NCBI RefSeq assembly: GCF_000379805.1
Contig: NZ_KB903543.1
Coordinates: forward strand, 199,685 to 237,144
Length of the DNA: 37,460 bases
Direction: 5' to 3'
Source of the DNA: Lewinella cohaerens DSM 23179
GTDB taxonomy: Bacteria > Bacteroidota > Bacteroidia > Chitinophagales > Saprospiraceae
Shown here piece after piece: positions 1 to 6,520 of this stretch; the stretch's first letter is position 1, and every line of letters starts with the position of its first letter. The translations under genes were made by a program, and so were the position numbers. The notes beneath the pieces were generated by a model. That model saw only the letters and a list, made by a program, of their open reading frames with translations, did not search any database and was not told the origin of the DNA.

Positions 1-1042
1 CGATTTGGTTGTCACCCTTTTCTACGAAAGTCATAGAAAGTGCTTCGAGTGTGCTAGGTGTTTTCTCGGTTTTAGCCACTACCTTCAAGACATTGTCTTC
101 GTCGTTGTGGTTAGCATTGCCCCAAGATTGTACATTCTTATGGATGATAAACTCCCAGTTGTCTTTATTCACGGTTGCAAATAAGCCGTAAGTACCTGCT
201 TTAACTTCCGTACCAGCGATGGTCACATCGTAAAAGAAGGTAATCAGCGTGGTTTCGTTTGCACCTACACGCCATAGTTCACCGAATTTCAGCAGGTCGC
301 CGAAAATCGTACGCCCTTTCATTTGCGGACGGCTGTATACCACTCGTACCTGTGGCTCGTTAGCCTCAAGTTCAGCTTCTTCTACGTAGTTACGTAGACG
401 CGACATGTTAGGGTACTGTACCAAATCCATTGGGCTGGCATCATCACCAGCCAAGCTTGGAGGGTTGAAATTGATAGGCAATGAAGCGCGGGTTTGATCC
501 CATTCAAAAACCATATTTGCATTCTCGTCATCGACCTTCTGGAAACCAATTGTAAAACTTTCTCTTACCTCAGATACGGTAGTCGTAGGTACAACAACGG
601 ACGCTATATCTTGGCTCAAATCACGGTTTGCCGTTCCGCCGATAAAGCGCTCGGTAGAAACTTTGATAATCCACTGATCAGGATAAACTTGTGCAAACAT
701 GGTGTAGTTACCAGCAGGCACGGTGGTATTACCAATCATTACAGGCGTAAAAAAGGTCACCTCAGTAGCTTCGTTAGCACCCAAACGCCAATCTTGGCCG
801 TAAGGAACAAGGCCACCAAAGATGGCGCGATCTTTCTTAGCAGGGCGGCAGTACAATACTTTAACCAACTGCGTACGATCTGCATCATCCTCACCGAGGT
901 AATTCTGGAACGCCGCTCTACGAGGGTAATGCGCTGCATCCATAGGACTCTTGTCCATTTCAGCAAATTTAAGCTCTTGGGCCTGAGCCGAACCAAACAT
1001 GCCTACCATTAGGCAAACTAAAAGAAGGGTATTAAATTTCAT
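1..1042 (-). CDS. Secreted protein with two DUF2911 domains (3' end cut off)
   Basis: The reading frame starts at an ATG on the minus strand (1042) and stays open to the window edge, so the C-terminus is missing. The first ~22 residues are a signal peptide ending in AQAQ, so the protein is exported. Two copies of a DUF2911-type domain follow, roughly residues 28-150 and 190-310. Each carries the family signature IFGxLxxxGxxWRxGANE and a later PAG(N/T)Y segment. DUF2911 proteins are common in Bacteroidota and have no established biochemical function. The start is supported by the signal peptide and by a TAnnTTTG promoter box about 60 nt upstream. The family call is by motif recall; the function is unknown. 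Confidence 0.85.
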   Translation of the reverse strand, partial: MKFNTLLLVCLMVGMFGSAQAQELKFAEMDKSPMDAAHYPRRAAFQNYLGEDDADRTQLVKVLYCRPAKKDRAIFGGLVPYGQDWRLGANEATEVTFFTPVMIGNTTVPAGNYTMFAQVYPDQWIIKVSTERFIGGTANRDLSQDIASVVVPTTTVSEVRESFTIGFQKVDDENANMVFEWDQTRASLPINFNPPSLAGDDASPMDLVQYPNMSRLRNYVEEAELEANEPQVRVVYSRPQMKGRTIFGDLLKFGELWRVGANETTLITFFYDVTIAGTEVKAGTYGLFATVNKDNWEFIIHKNVQSWGNANHNDEDNVLKVVAKTEKTPSTLEALSMTFVEKGDNQI

Positions 1043-1061
1043 TTCTTTAGAATGGATTTAG

Positions 1062-1084
1062 GGTATTCCCTGAAAAGGAATACC
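1062..1084 (-). promoter_or_regulatory. Perfect hairpin in 5' leader of the DUF2911 gene
   Basis: GGTATTCC (1062-1069) and GGAATACC (1077-1084) form a perfect 8-bp stem with a 7-nt loop. It lies between the proposed promoter and the ATG at 1042, so it would be in the mRNA leader. A role in mRNA stability or translation is inference only. Confidence 0.4.
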
Positions 1085-1101
1085 GGAAATTAAAATCGCC
1101 G

Positions 1102-1109
1102 CAAAAATA
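1102..1109 (-). promoter_or_regulatory. Bacteroidota -7 box (TATTTTTG) for the DUF2911 gene
   Basis: The minus strand reads TATTTTTG, an exact match to the Bacteroidota housekeeping -7 consensus TAnnTTTG. It would give a leader of about 55 nt. No TTG is found at the expected -33 spacing, so this is a partial match. The remaining intergenic sequence to 1350 shows no other convincing gene. Confidence 0.45.
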
Positions 1110-1350
1110 CTGAAAAATGGTGGCTAAACTGTCCGCTGTGCTCTACTTCGCATCGAATAAGCTCCACTTTGCCACAGGAATGCTGTAGAATGACTTCTAC
1201 CGCTAGTTATTCTACGAATGAATATCGTTACAAATTGATTTTGTGTCAATGGTTACCCTTTCCGGGCCAAAGTTATTAACAACTGCTTGGGAACAATAAC
1301 CAATGCTTAAATCGTTACAACTAACGTTAATTAACCAAAACCCTATTATT

Positions 1351-2151
1351 ATGAAAACTAATTTTTCTATTCCGGCTCTCGTCGCTGCGCTCCTCTTTTG
1401 CGGCCTCTCTTTTGGCCTTCAGGCACAAGACAGCCCATACGAAGGTATTTCTCCTGTACCTGTCGAAGAAGTAATCACTCCTTCTTATTTGCCTACCACC
1501 GAAATCAGCTTTACTGAAACTACTTTTGATTTTGGGACGATTGAAGAAGGTACCGTAGTTACTCACGTATTCACGTTTACCAATGCCGGAAACGAGCCCC
1601 TTATTTTAACGAGTGTCAAAGGAAGTTGTGGCTGTACCGTACCACAATGGCCACGCGAGCCACTTGCTCCGGGCGAAACTGCCTCAATTACGGTAGAGTT
1701 TAACTCTAAAGCCAAAAGCGGAAAACGCAACCAAAGGGTCACAATTACTTCCAATACGGATCCTCCCCAAAGATTTATCTACCTCACTGGCGAAATTGCC
1801 CCTAAATCAGAACTTGATTTTACCATTTCTCCGCTTACCGACGAAAAAGAAGTGGAAGATATTCTGATAGAAGAAGTTCCTGAAGTAGAGGCCATCGATC
1901 CCGATTGCTTTGCAATCTACCCCAACCCTACTGCCGAACTGCTCCGCCTCGACATGGAGGGCAATCTCGGCAACGCTGCCACCGTCAGCATCTTGTCCAA
2001 AACGGGCCAGCTCATGGCAGAGCGTAAAATCGACCGCGTAGAAGGCACCATCGAATTCCAGGTAGGCCACTACCCTGCTGGGCTGTATATTGCACACGTT
2101 CAGGTCGAAGGTAAGCAAATGGAACCTCGCTGTTTTGTGGTAGTTGATTAG
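1351..2151 (+). CDS. Secreted DUF1573 protein with T9SS C-terminal sorting domain
   Basis: The 266-residue protein starts at ATG 1351; a longer frame from 1303 would put 16 residues before an obvious signal peptide (MKTNFSIPA...LQAQ). Residues ~45-145 form one DUF1573 (ASH/Ig-like) domain with the motifs TFDFGTIEEG, FTNAGNEPL, GSCGCT and APGE. The C-terminal ~80 residues are a type IX secretion sorting domain (YPNPT, then TGQLM, then HYPAGLY), which predicts export across the outer membrane and surface attachment or release. Two cysteines bracket the sorting domain (PDC and RCFVV). A close paralogue with two DUF1573 domains lies at 3402-4508. The biological role is unknown; a binding or structural role is typical for such domains. 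Confidence 0.88.
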   Translation: MKTNFSIPALVAALLFCGLSFGLQAQDSPYEGISPVPVEEVITPSYLPTTEISFTETTFDFGTIEEGTVVTHVFTFTNAGNEPLILTSVKGSCGCTVPQWPREPLAPGETASITVEFNSKAKSGKRNQRVTITSNTDPPQRFIYLTGEIAPKSELDFTISPLTDEKEVEDILIEEVPEVEAIDPDCFAIYPNPTAELLRLDMEGNLGNAATVSILSKTGQLMAERKIDRVEGTIEFQVGHYPAGLYIAHVQVEGKQMEPRCFVVVD

Positions 2152-2204
2152 CACACACAAAATAAGTAAAGAGATACGGGCCACTACGTGTCTCTTAGGT
2201 ATAA

Positions 2205-2270
2205 GGTAGAGAGACAAAGTTATCGATGTCTCTCTACCCTCTACTCAAAAAGTGGCGATAGAATCGCCAC
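2205..2270. terminator. Two hairpins between convergent genes, possible bidirectional terminator region
   Basis: GGTAGAGAGACA (2205-2216) pairs perfectly with TGTCTCTCTACC (2227-2238), a 12-bp stem with a 10-nt loop. A second stem, GTGGCGAT (2252-2259) with ATCGCCAC (2263-2270), follows. They sit between the convergent ends at 2151 and 2279. No strong U-tract follows either stem, so termination is inferred from position. Confidence 0.4.
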
Positions 2271-2275
2271 GCATC
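2228..2275 (+). repeat. Dispersed intergenic repeat, copy 1
   Basis: This stretch (CTCTACCCTCTACTC, then AGTGGCGAT, ATCG and CGCATC) has a clear diverged relative at 25488-25543 in the same orientation. By eye they share roughly four fifths of positions. Both copies lie just downstream of minus-strand genes in intergenic DNA. Confidence 0.5.
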
Positions 2276-2278
2276 TTT

Positions 2279-3235
2279 CTACAACTCGCCCCAAAGCTCA
2301 GCAGTCGTGTAAGGGCCTCCTTCTACTTCCCAAAACTTTCCATCGACATAACGACGATCACGGTTGATCGCTTCTATTTGCTTCATCTCGTCAGTGGTTA
2401 ACTGGAGGTCGGCAGCGGCAAGATTTTCCTGCAATCGTTTCGGGTTCACTGATTTCGGAATAACCGAAATACCGCGATGGATCGACCAGCTTATCAGTAT
2501 TTGAGCTGGGCTTGCTTTTTTCTTTTCTGCCATTGCGCTAATCTCGGCATCCTCCAATAAAATGGGTTCATCCTCCGCCTTCATGCCTGCTGGGCGGTCA
2601 GACGACCCTAGCGGCGAGTAAGCTGTCAGGTGGATGCCCTTGCTTTTACAAAACGCGACCAATTTGGGTTGTTGCAGGTAAGGGTGCAGCTCGACCTGAT
2701 TCATTTCCGGAACAACAGTCCCTCCTTCTATCAATTCGGTCAGCTGCTTGGCATTGAAGTTACTGACGCCAATGTGACGAGCCAGGCCCTGTTCTTTGGC
2801 CTGTTCCATACCCTTCCAGGTATCGGTCAGCGGCACCTCTTCCAGTGTGCGAAAATCTGCAGCAATACGAGCTCCGGGCTTATCTGTTTGGTTGGCAACT
2901 GGCCAATGGATCAGGTATAAATCCAGGTAATCAAGTCCCAGGTCAGAGAGGGTCTTTTTCAGTGCAGGAAGTACATTTTCCTCTCCGTGAGCATTGTTCC
3001 ACAACTTGGAGGTAATCCATAATTCTTCTCTGGAGACAATGCCTTCGTCTATCGCTTCCTCAATGGCTTTGCCTACTCCTTCTTCATTGCCATAAACAGC
3101 TGCACAATCAATGTGGCGGTACCCGATACGGATCGCTTCTTTTACAGCAGTATAAACTTCGTTAGGAGCAGACTTCCAGGTCCCGAGACCGAGGATGGGC
3201 ATTTCGTCTTCATTGGCGAAAGTGAGGTGTTGCAT
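2279..3235 (-). CDS. Aldo/keto reductase (NADPH-dependent)
   Basis: A 318-residue cytosolic oxidoreductase of the AKR superfamily, predicted to reduce aldehydes or ketones with NADPH. The catalytic tetrad is visible: Asp and Tyr in DCAAVYGNE, Lys in TSKLW, and His in IHWPV. The cofactor-binding signature IPKSVNPKRLQEN is near the C-terminus. The start at 3235 (MQHLTFANEDEMP) is preferred over one 15 codons upstream because AKR proteins begin just before the first beta strand. It is a single gene lying between two plus-strand DUF1573 paralogues, so it is probably not in an operon. The substrate cannot be told from sequence. Confidence 0.93.
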   Translation of the reverse strand: MQHLTFANEDEMPILGLGTWKSAPNEVYTAVKEAIRIGYRHIDCAAVYGNEEGVGKAIEEAIDEGIVSREELWITSKLWNNAHGEENVLPALKKTLSDLGLDYLDLYLIHWPVANQTDKPGARIAADFRTLEEVPLTDTWKGMEQAKEQGLARHIGVSNFNAKQLTELIEGGTVVPEMNQVELHPYLQQPKLVAFCKSKGIHLTAYSPLGSSDRPAGMKAEDEPILLEDAEISAMAEKKKASPAQILISWSIHRGISVIPKSVNPKRLQENLAAADLQLTTDEMKQIEAINRDRRYVDGKFWEVEGGPYTTAELWGEL

Positions 3236-3401
3236 AAATTGATAGTCGTTTAAATTTTGAATACTATTACAACACAGCAACTAGAACGGAGGTTCTATTG
3301 GTGCTTTGATGTGCGGTTGATTGCAGCTAAAAATGTGCCTTTTCCGTCAGGCAAGCGTTATCTTAGTAAGAATTAGAGCTTGTTTACAAAATCCTATTAC
3401 T

Positions 3402-4508
3402 ATGCGCCATTTACTTCTTACACTATCTTTTCTGGTTCTCCTGCTGCCTTTGGGGGCACAAGACACCCCGCAGCCAAGCGACTCAAATACCGCAAAAGGG
3501 GTAATGACCTTTGCGGAAACCACTTTCGACTTTGGTACCATTACCGAAGGAAAGTCGGTTGTCCATGACTTCACGTTTACCAATACCGGCAACGCCCACA
3601 TTCGTATAAACGCTGCGCAAAGCAGTTGTGGGTGTGCGGTACCGCAATGGCCCCGTGAGCCTATTGCCCCAGGTGAAACGGGAACCATAACGATCACTTT
3701 TTACAGCATGAATAAACCAGGCTACCAGGAACACCGATTGCATTTGCTCACCGAATACACCTGGCCTGCCGAGCATTTTCTTTACCTGGTCGGAAACGTT
3801 GAGCCCCGGGGCGGATACCCTGAGGTTGCTCCTATTCCTCCGCCCCAACCCGCATCACCGGCTGGGCCTATCACAGAAATGACTTTCGGGGAGATGACTT
3901 TCGACTTTGGTACCATCACCGAGGGGGAAGTGGTTGCTCATACCTATACGTTCACCAACACGGGCGATGAACCCCTCGTTCTTAGTAATGCAAAAGGCAG
4001 TTGTGGGTGTACCATCCCAGCCTGGCCCCAGGAGCCCATTGCCCCCGGGGAAACCGCTTCTATGACGGTAGAGTTCAACAGCAAGGGTAAGACCGGCCAG
4101 CGCAATCAAAAGGTTACCATCACCGCCAACACTAATCCGGTACAAACTTTCATCTACCTGACCGGCCGAATAATGCCGCGCGATGCCAGCCTCGAGATGC
4201 CTACGCTCTTAGAAGCTGACGAAACACCAGCAGCACCCACTGTCACTAAGCCTGACCCTAATTGTGTGACCCTCTACCCCAACCCGACCACCGACCAGCT
4301 TCAATTGAAAATGGGCGATCAGGCAGGGCAACCCGCTACTTTCGCTCTATACAACTACAGCGGCCAATTGATGGCCCGACGTGAACTGGAAGCCGTAGAG
4401 GCCGTCGTCAGTTTTGATGTGCGCCACTACCCTGCTGGCAACTACGTGATTCAGCTACAGGTAGGCAAACGCCCACCGGAGACGCAGTGTTTTGTGGTAA
4501 AAAAATAG
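3402..4508 (+). CDS. Secreted protein with two DUF1573 domains and T9SS sorting domain
   Basis: The 368-residue protein starts at ATG 3402 with a signal peptide (MRHLLLTLSF...PLGAQ). Two DUF1573 domains (~37-130 and ~160-255) each carry TFDFGTITEG, FTNTG, a Cys-Gly-Cys motif (SSCGC or GSCGC) and IAPGE. A T9SS sorting domain of ~85 residues follows (YPNPT, SGQLM, HYPAGNY), so the protein should be exported by the type IX system. The second domain and the tail are much closer to the protein at 1351-2151 than the first domain is, which suggests gene duplication plus domain gain. The bases just before both ATGs are also alike (CCTATTA(T/C)TATG). The role is unknown. Confidence 0.88.
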   Translation: MRHLLLTLSFLVLLLPLGAQDTPQPSDSNTAKGVMTFAETTFDFGTITEGKSVVHDFTFTNTGNAHIRINAAQSSCGCAVPQWPREPIAPGETGTITITFYSMNKPGYQEHRLHLLTEYTWPAEHFLYLVGNVEPRGGYPEVAPIPPPQPASPAGPITEMTFGEMTFDFGTITEGEVVAHTYTFTNTGDEPLVLSNAKGSCGCTIPAWPQEPIAPGETASMTVEFNSKGKTGQRNQKVTITANTNPVQTFIYLTGRIMPRDASLEMPTLLEADETPAAPTVTKPDPNCVTLYPNPTTDQLQLKMGDQAGQPATFALYNYSGQLMARRELEAVEAVVSFDVRHYPAGNYVIQLQVGKRPPETQCFVVKK

Positions 4509-4524
4509 CCAGCGTACTCCACCT

Positions 4525-4557
4525 AAAAAGGCCGTCCTCCCTGTGGAGAACGGCCTT
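4525..4557 (-). terminator. Rho-independent terminator for the 4611-5450 lipoprotein gene
   Basis: AAGGCCGT (4528-4535) pairs with ACGGCCTT (4550-4557), and an inner CTCC/GGAG extends the stem across one mismatch. Read on the minus strand the stem ends in a run of five U. It lies ~55 nt past the stop of the minus-strand lipoprotein and may also help end the plus-strand gene stopping at 4508. Confidence 0.7.
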
Positions 4558-4610
4558 ATCTGAAGGAGTCATTTGGTTGTCTGGAGTAATAGAATCACCG
4601 CAGCTACGTG

Positions 4611-5450
4611 TTATTCACAATCTACATCCCGCTGCTCGGTATCCCAGCAGTGCCATTCGTTGTCATTGAAACGTTGAGGATGCCTGACTTGGCCATTGCC
4701 AGCGGGCTCACTCCATCTGATTTCCAGAAAATTATTGGGAGGGCCCTGCACATCAAAAGCACGATTAAATTCGGCAGCACTATCTACGCGGTATTCCAGG
4801 TACTGACCATTAGCAGGATCGGCAGGAATAACGTTCGTGAAACGGAGTGTACCGTCTTCGGGCAACAAACCGTCTTGATAATCCATACGTAGGTAAGGCT
4901 CCGGATTAGCTGGGTTCCTGTTAAGAATAAAAGAACCTTCGGTATTGCCTGAGGCAGTTACACCAGTGTACCAGACAAAATCGGAAAAACCACCTACCTG
5001 AGATACCGTCATGGTCCACGCTACTTCTTGGGTATTGTTGATATATTGTCCGGTAAGGGAAACGTCGTAGAAATGTCCACCTAAATTCTGGGGGCCCTGA
5101 TACTGGTAAACCCACTGGAAAGTTAAGTTGCCGATATAAGTAGCTTCTGCGTTAAACGCGTGGGCAAATGCGGTGGTTGGCACGACCATATTAAGATAAA
5201 CTACAGTGTTCCAGCCCACCAAACTGAGGGCAGCGTGAGCCCAATTCCAGTAGGTCACCCCACCACCCGTTTGGGCCGTCGTATCGGTATCCGTTTCTCT
5301 GACCTCAGAGATCGGCATCGTAAACATATCTGCCGGTGGAAGTTCGGGTGCGACCAGGTTCTGGATTTCTTCCTCTTGTGGTTCTTTTTCACAAGATTGG
5401 ATGAAAGCTAAAGTAGTGAGCAGGGTAAAAAACAAAAAGAGATTTTTCAT
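4611..5450 (-). CDS. Hypothetical lipoprotein
   Basis: The 279-residue protein begins with a lipoprotein signal peptide (MKNLFLFFTLLTTLAFIQSC), with lipobox cysteine at residue 20. An acidic EKEPQEEE linker then a Thr/Gly-rich stretch precede a beta-rich body that is high in Trp, Tyr, Asn and Gly (for example YWNWAH, GGHFYDVSLTGQY). It ends in a polar tail with two Cys (WHCWDTEQRDVDCE). It should be anchored in the outer or inner membrane by lipid. I do not recognise the family. It is a single gene with its own downstream terminator and no clear functional link to the DUF4249 gene upstream. Confidence 0.75.
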   Translation of the reverse strand: MKNLFLFFTLLTTLAFIQSCEKEPQEEEIQNLVAPELPPADMFTMPISEVRETDTDTTAQTGGGVTYWNWAHAALSLVGWNTVVYLNMVVPTTAFAHAFNAEATYIGNLTFQWVYQYQGPQNLGGHFYDVSLTGQYINNTQEVAWTMTVSQVGGFSDFVWYTGVTASGNTEGSFILNRNPANPEPYLRMDYQDGLLPEDGTLRFTNVIPADPANGQYLEYRVDSAAEFNRAFDVQGPPNNFLEIRWSEPAGNGQVRHPQRFNDNEWHCWDTEQRDVDCE

Positions 5451-5593
5451 AATTGGTATTTAAGGTCTTTACTAATTGACGTTTTATTTGCGTCTTACAC
5501 CCTTAATACCCTGGCCAATTGTTTTACCCTTAGTCGGAAATTGCTTTTTTTTGAAAAAAATTACTCCAGCAGTTCTCACTTTGACTTTTTCTA

Positions 5594-5670
5594 GCCGCAG
5601 AGGTACTGAGACACGGAGGTTTTTATTAGATATTCCCTGAAAACACTCTGAGTCTCAATACCTCTGCGGC
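5594..5670 (-). repeat. 19-bp inverted repeat downstream of the DUF4249 gene
   Basis: Arms at 5594-5612 and 5652-5670 (GCCGCAGAGGTA...) are complementary over 19 bp with one mismatch, which becomes a G-U pair on the minus-strand RNA. The loop is 39 nt. No U-tract follows, so a classical terminator is not supported; it may be a repeat-type palindrome or a 3' stabilising structure for the receptor operon mRNA. The rest of 5451-5701 holds nothing gene-like. Confidence 0.55.
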
Positions 5671-5701
5671 AAACTGCTCTGCAAAGCAAAAACTACTGTA
5701 G

Positions 5702-6517
5702 TTACTCCGCAATAACGGTCTGCCGTAAAACCGAACAAGTACTAAAAAATCCCAGACCACCATTACTGATGTTCGTTGGTGGGTTTTCCGAAGTGCTGTA
5801 AAAAAAGCTACTGTTCCAGTCGGTTTCAATCGCCCGGCCGCGTAAATAAACCGCAAACTCATCGTTCAAACCATATTTAACAACACTCACCTTACTCCCT
5901 TTGGGAAAACCAACCACTTCCCGTGAGGGTAAAACGAATTGACTGACATGTACCTCACTAAAAGTATAGAAAAACAACTTGGCCCGATTAGGCTCAATGG
6001 GGCTGAGATGTGTCCAATCCATCGTTACTTCATACATCGACTGCTGACCAACCGTGTAGGGAGGGATAAAATCTCCGAGCCGAAGGCTGTCGGTCCCTTG
6101 AAAAGGAACAAAGACAATTGTTGGAATCGGCGTCACACTGGCCAATTCGCTGCTAGCCTCATACGAGGCGCCTTCCCAATTGACCCTTAGGTTATAAACC
6201 AGATGATCAACAACAGCAAAAGGAGCCTGGCTGCGGTACAGCCCTGGCGTAAGTGGATCTGTTGCAAAAGGATAAACCACGCCATTGGCCTCAACGGATA
6301 CGATCGCATTTTCAACGGCAGGCGGTACGCCGTTGAGTTCGGTATAACTTTGGGATAAGCGGATTTCCTGAATGGTATCCTCATTGGTTAATATGGCCTC
6401 AACGACTAGCTTGGGTTCCTCCAGCGTGTCCAATTCCCAATCCCTGGATTTTTCGCAAGATCCTAATAGCATAAGGAAGCCAAACAAGCTTACCACATAT
6501 TTCTTTAAAAAGCCCAT
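5702..6517 (-). CDS. DUF4249 outer-membrane lipoprotein, partner of TonB receptor
   Basis: The 271-residue protein has a lipoprotein signal (MGFLKKYVVSLFGFLMLLGSC, Cys at 21). The following layout, LVVEAILTNED, IRLSQSYTELNGVPPAVENAIVSVE, then YPFATDPLTPGLYRS, is characteristic of DUF4249 proteins. They are usually encoded directly after a TonB-dependent receptor in Bacteroidota. Here the gene starts 2 nt after the receptor stop, so it is co-transcribed. By analogy with SusD it may sit on the receptor as a substrate-binding or lid protein, but that is inference; the ligand is unknown. Confidence 0.85.
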   Translation of the reverse strand: MGFLKKYVVSLFGFLMLLGSCEKSRDWELDTLEEPKLVVEAILTNEDTIQEIRLSQSYTELNGVPPAVENAIVSVEANGVVYPFATDPLTPGLYRSQAPFAVVDHLVYNLRVNWEGASYEASSELASVTPIPTIVFVPFQGTDSLRLGDFIPPYTVGQQSMYEVTMDWTHLSPIEPNRAKLFFYTFSEVHVSQFVLPSREVVGFPKGSKVSVVKYGLNDEFAVYLRGRAIETDWNSSFFYSTSENPPTNISNGGLGFFSTCSVLRQTVIAE

Positions 6518-6520
6518 AAG

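Noticed and set aside
494-1012. 172-residue plus-strand ORF opposite the DUF2911 gene
   Set aside because: It is antisense to a frame with a signal peptide and two clear domains; its own translation has no recognisable pattern.
3483-4145. Minus-strand ORFs across the DUF1573/T9SS gene
   Set aside because: They arise from the repeated domain sequence read backwards and have no start context or domain.
4611-4619. TTATTCACA, a near DnaA box
   Set aside because: It overlaps the stop codon of the lipoprotein gene and is isolated; chance is the simpler explanation and no origin features surround it.
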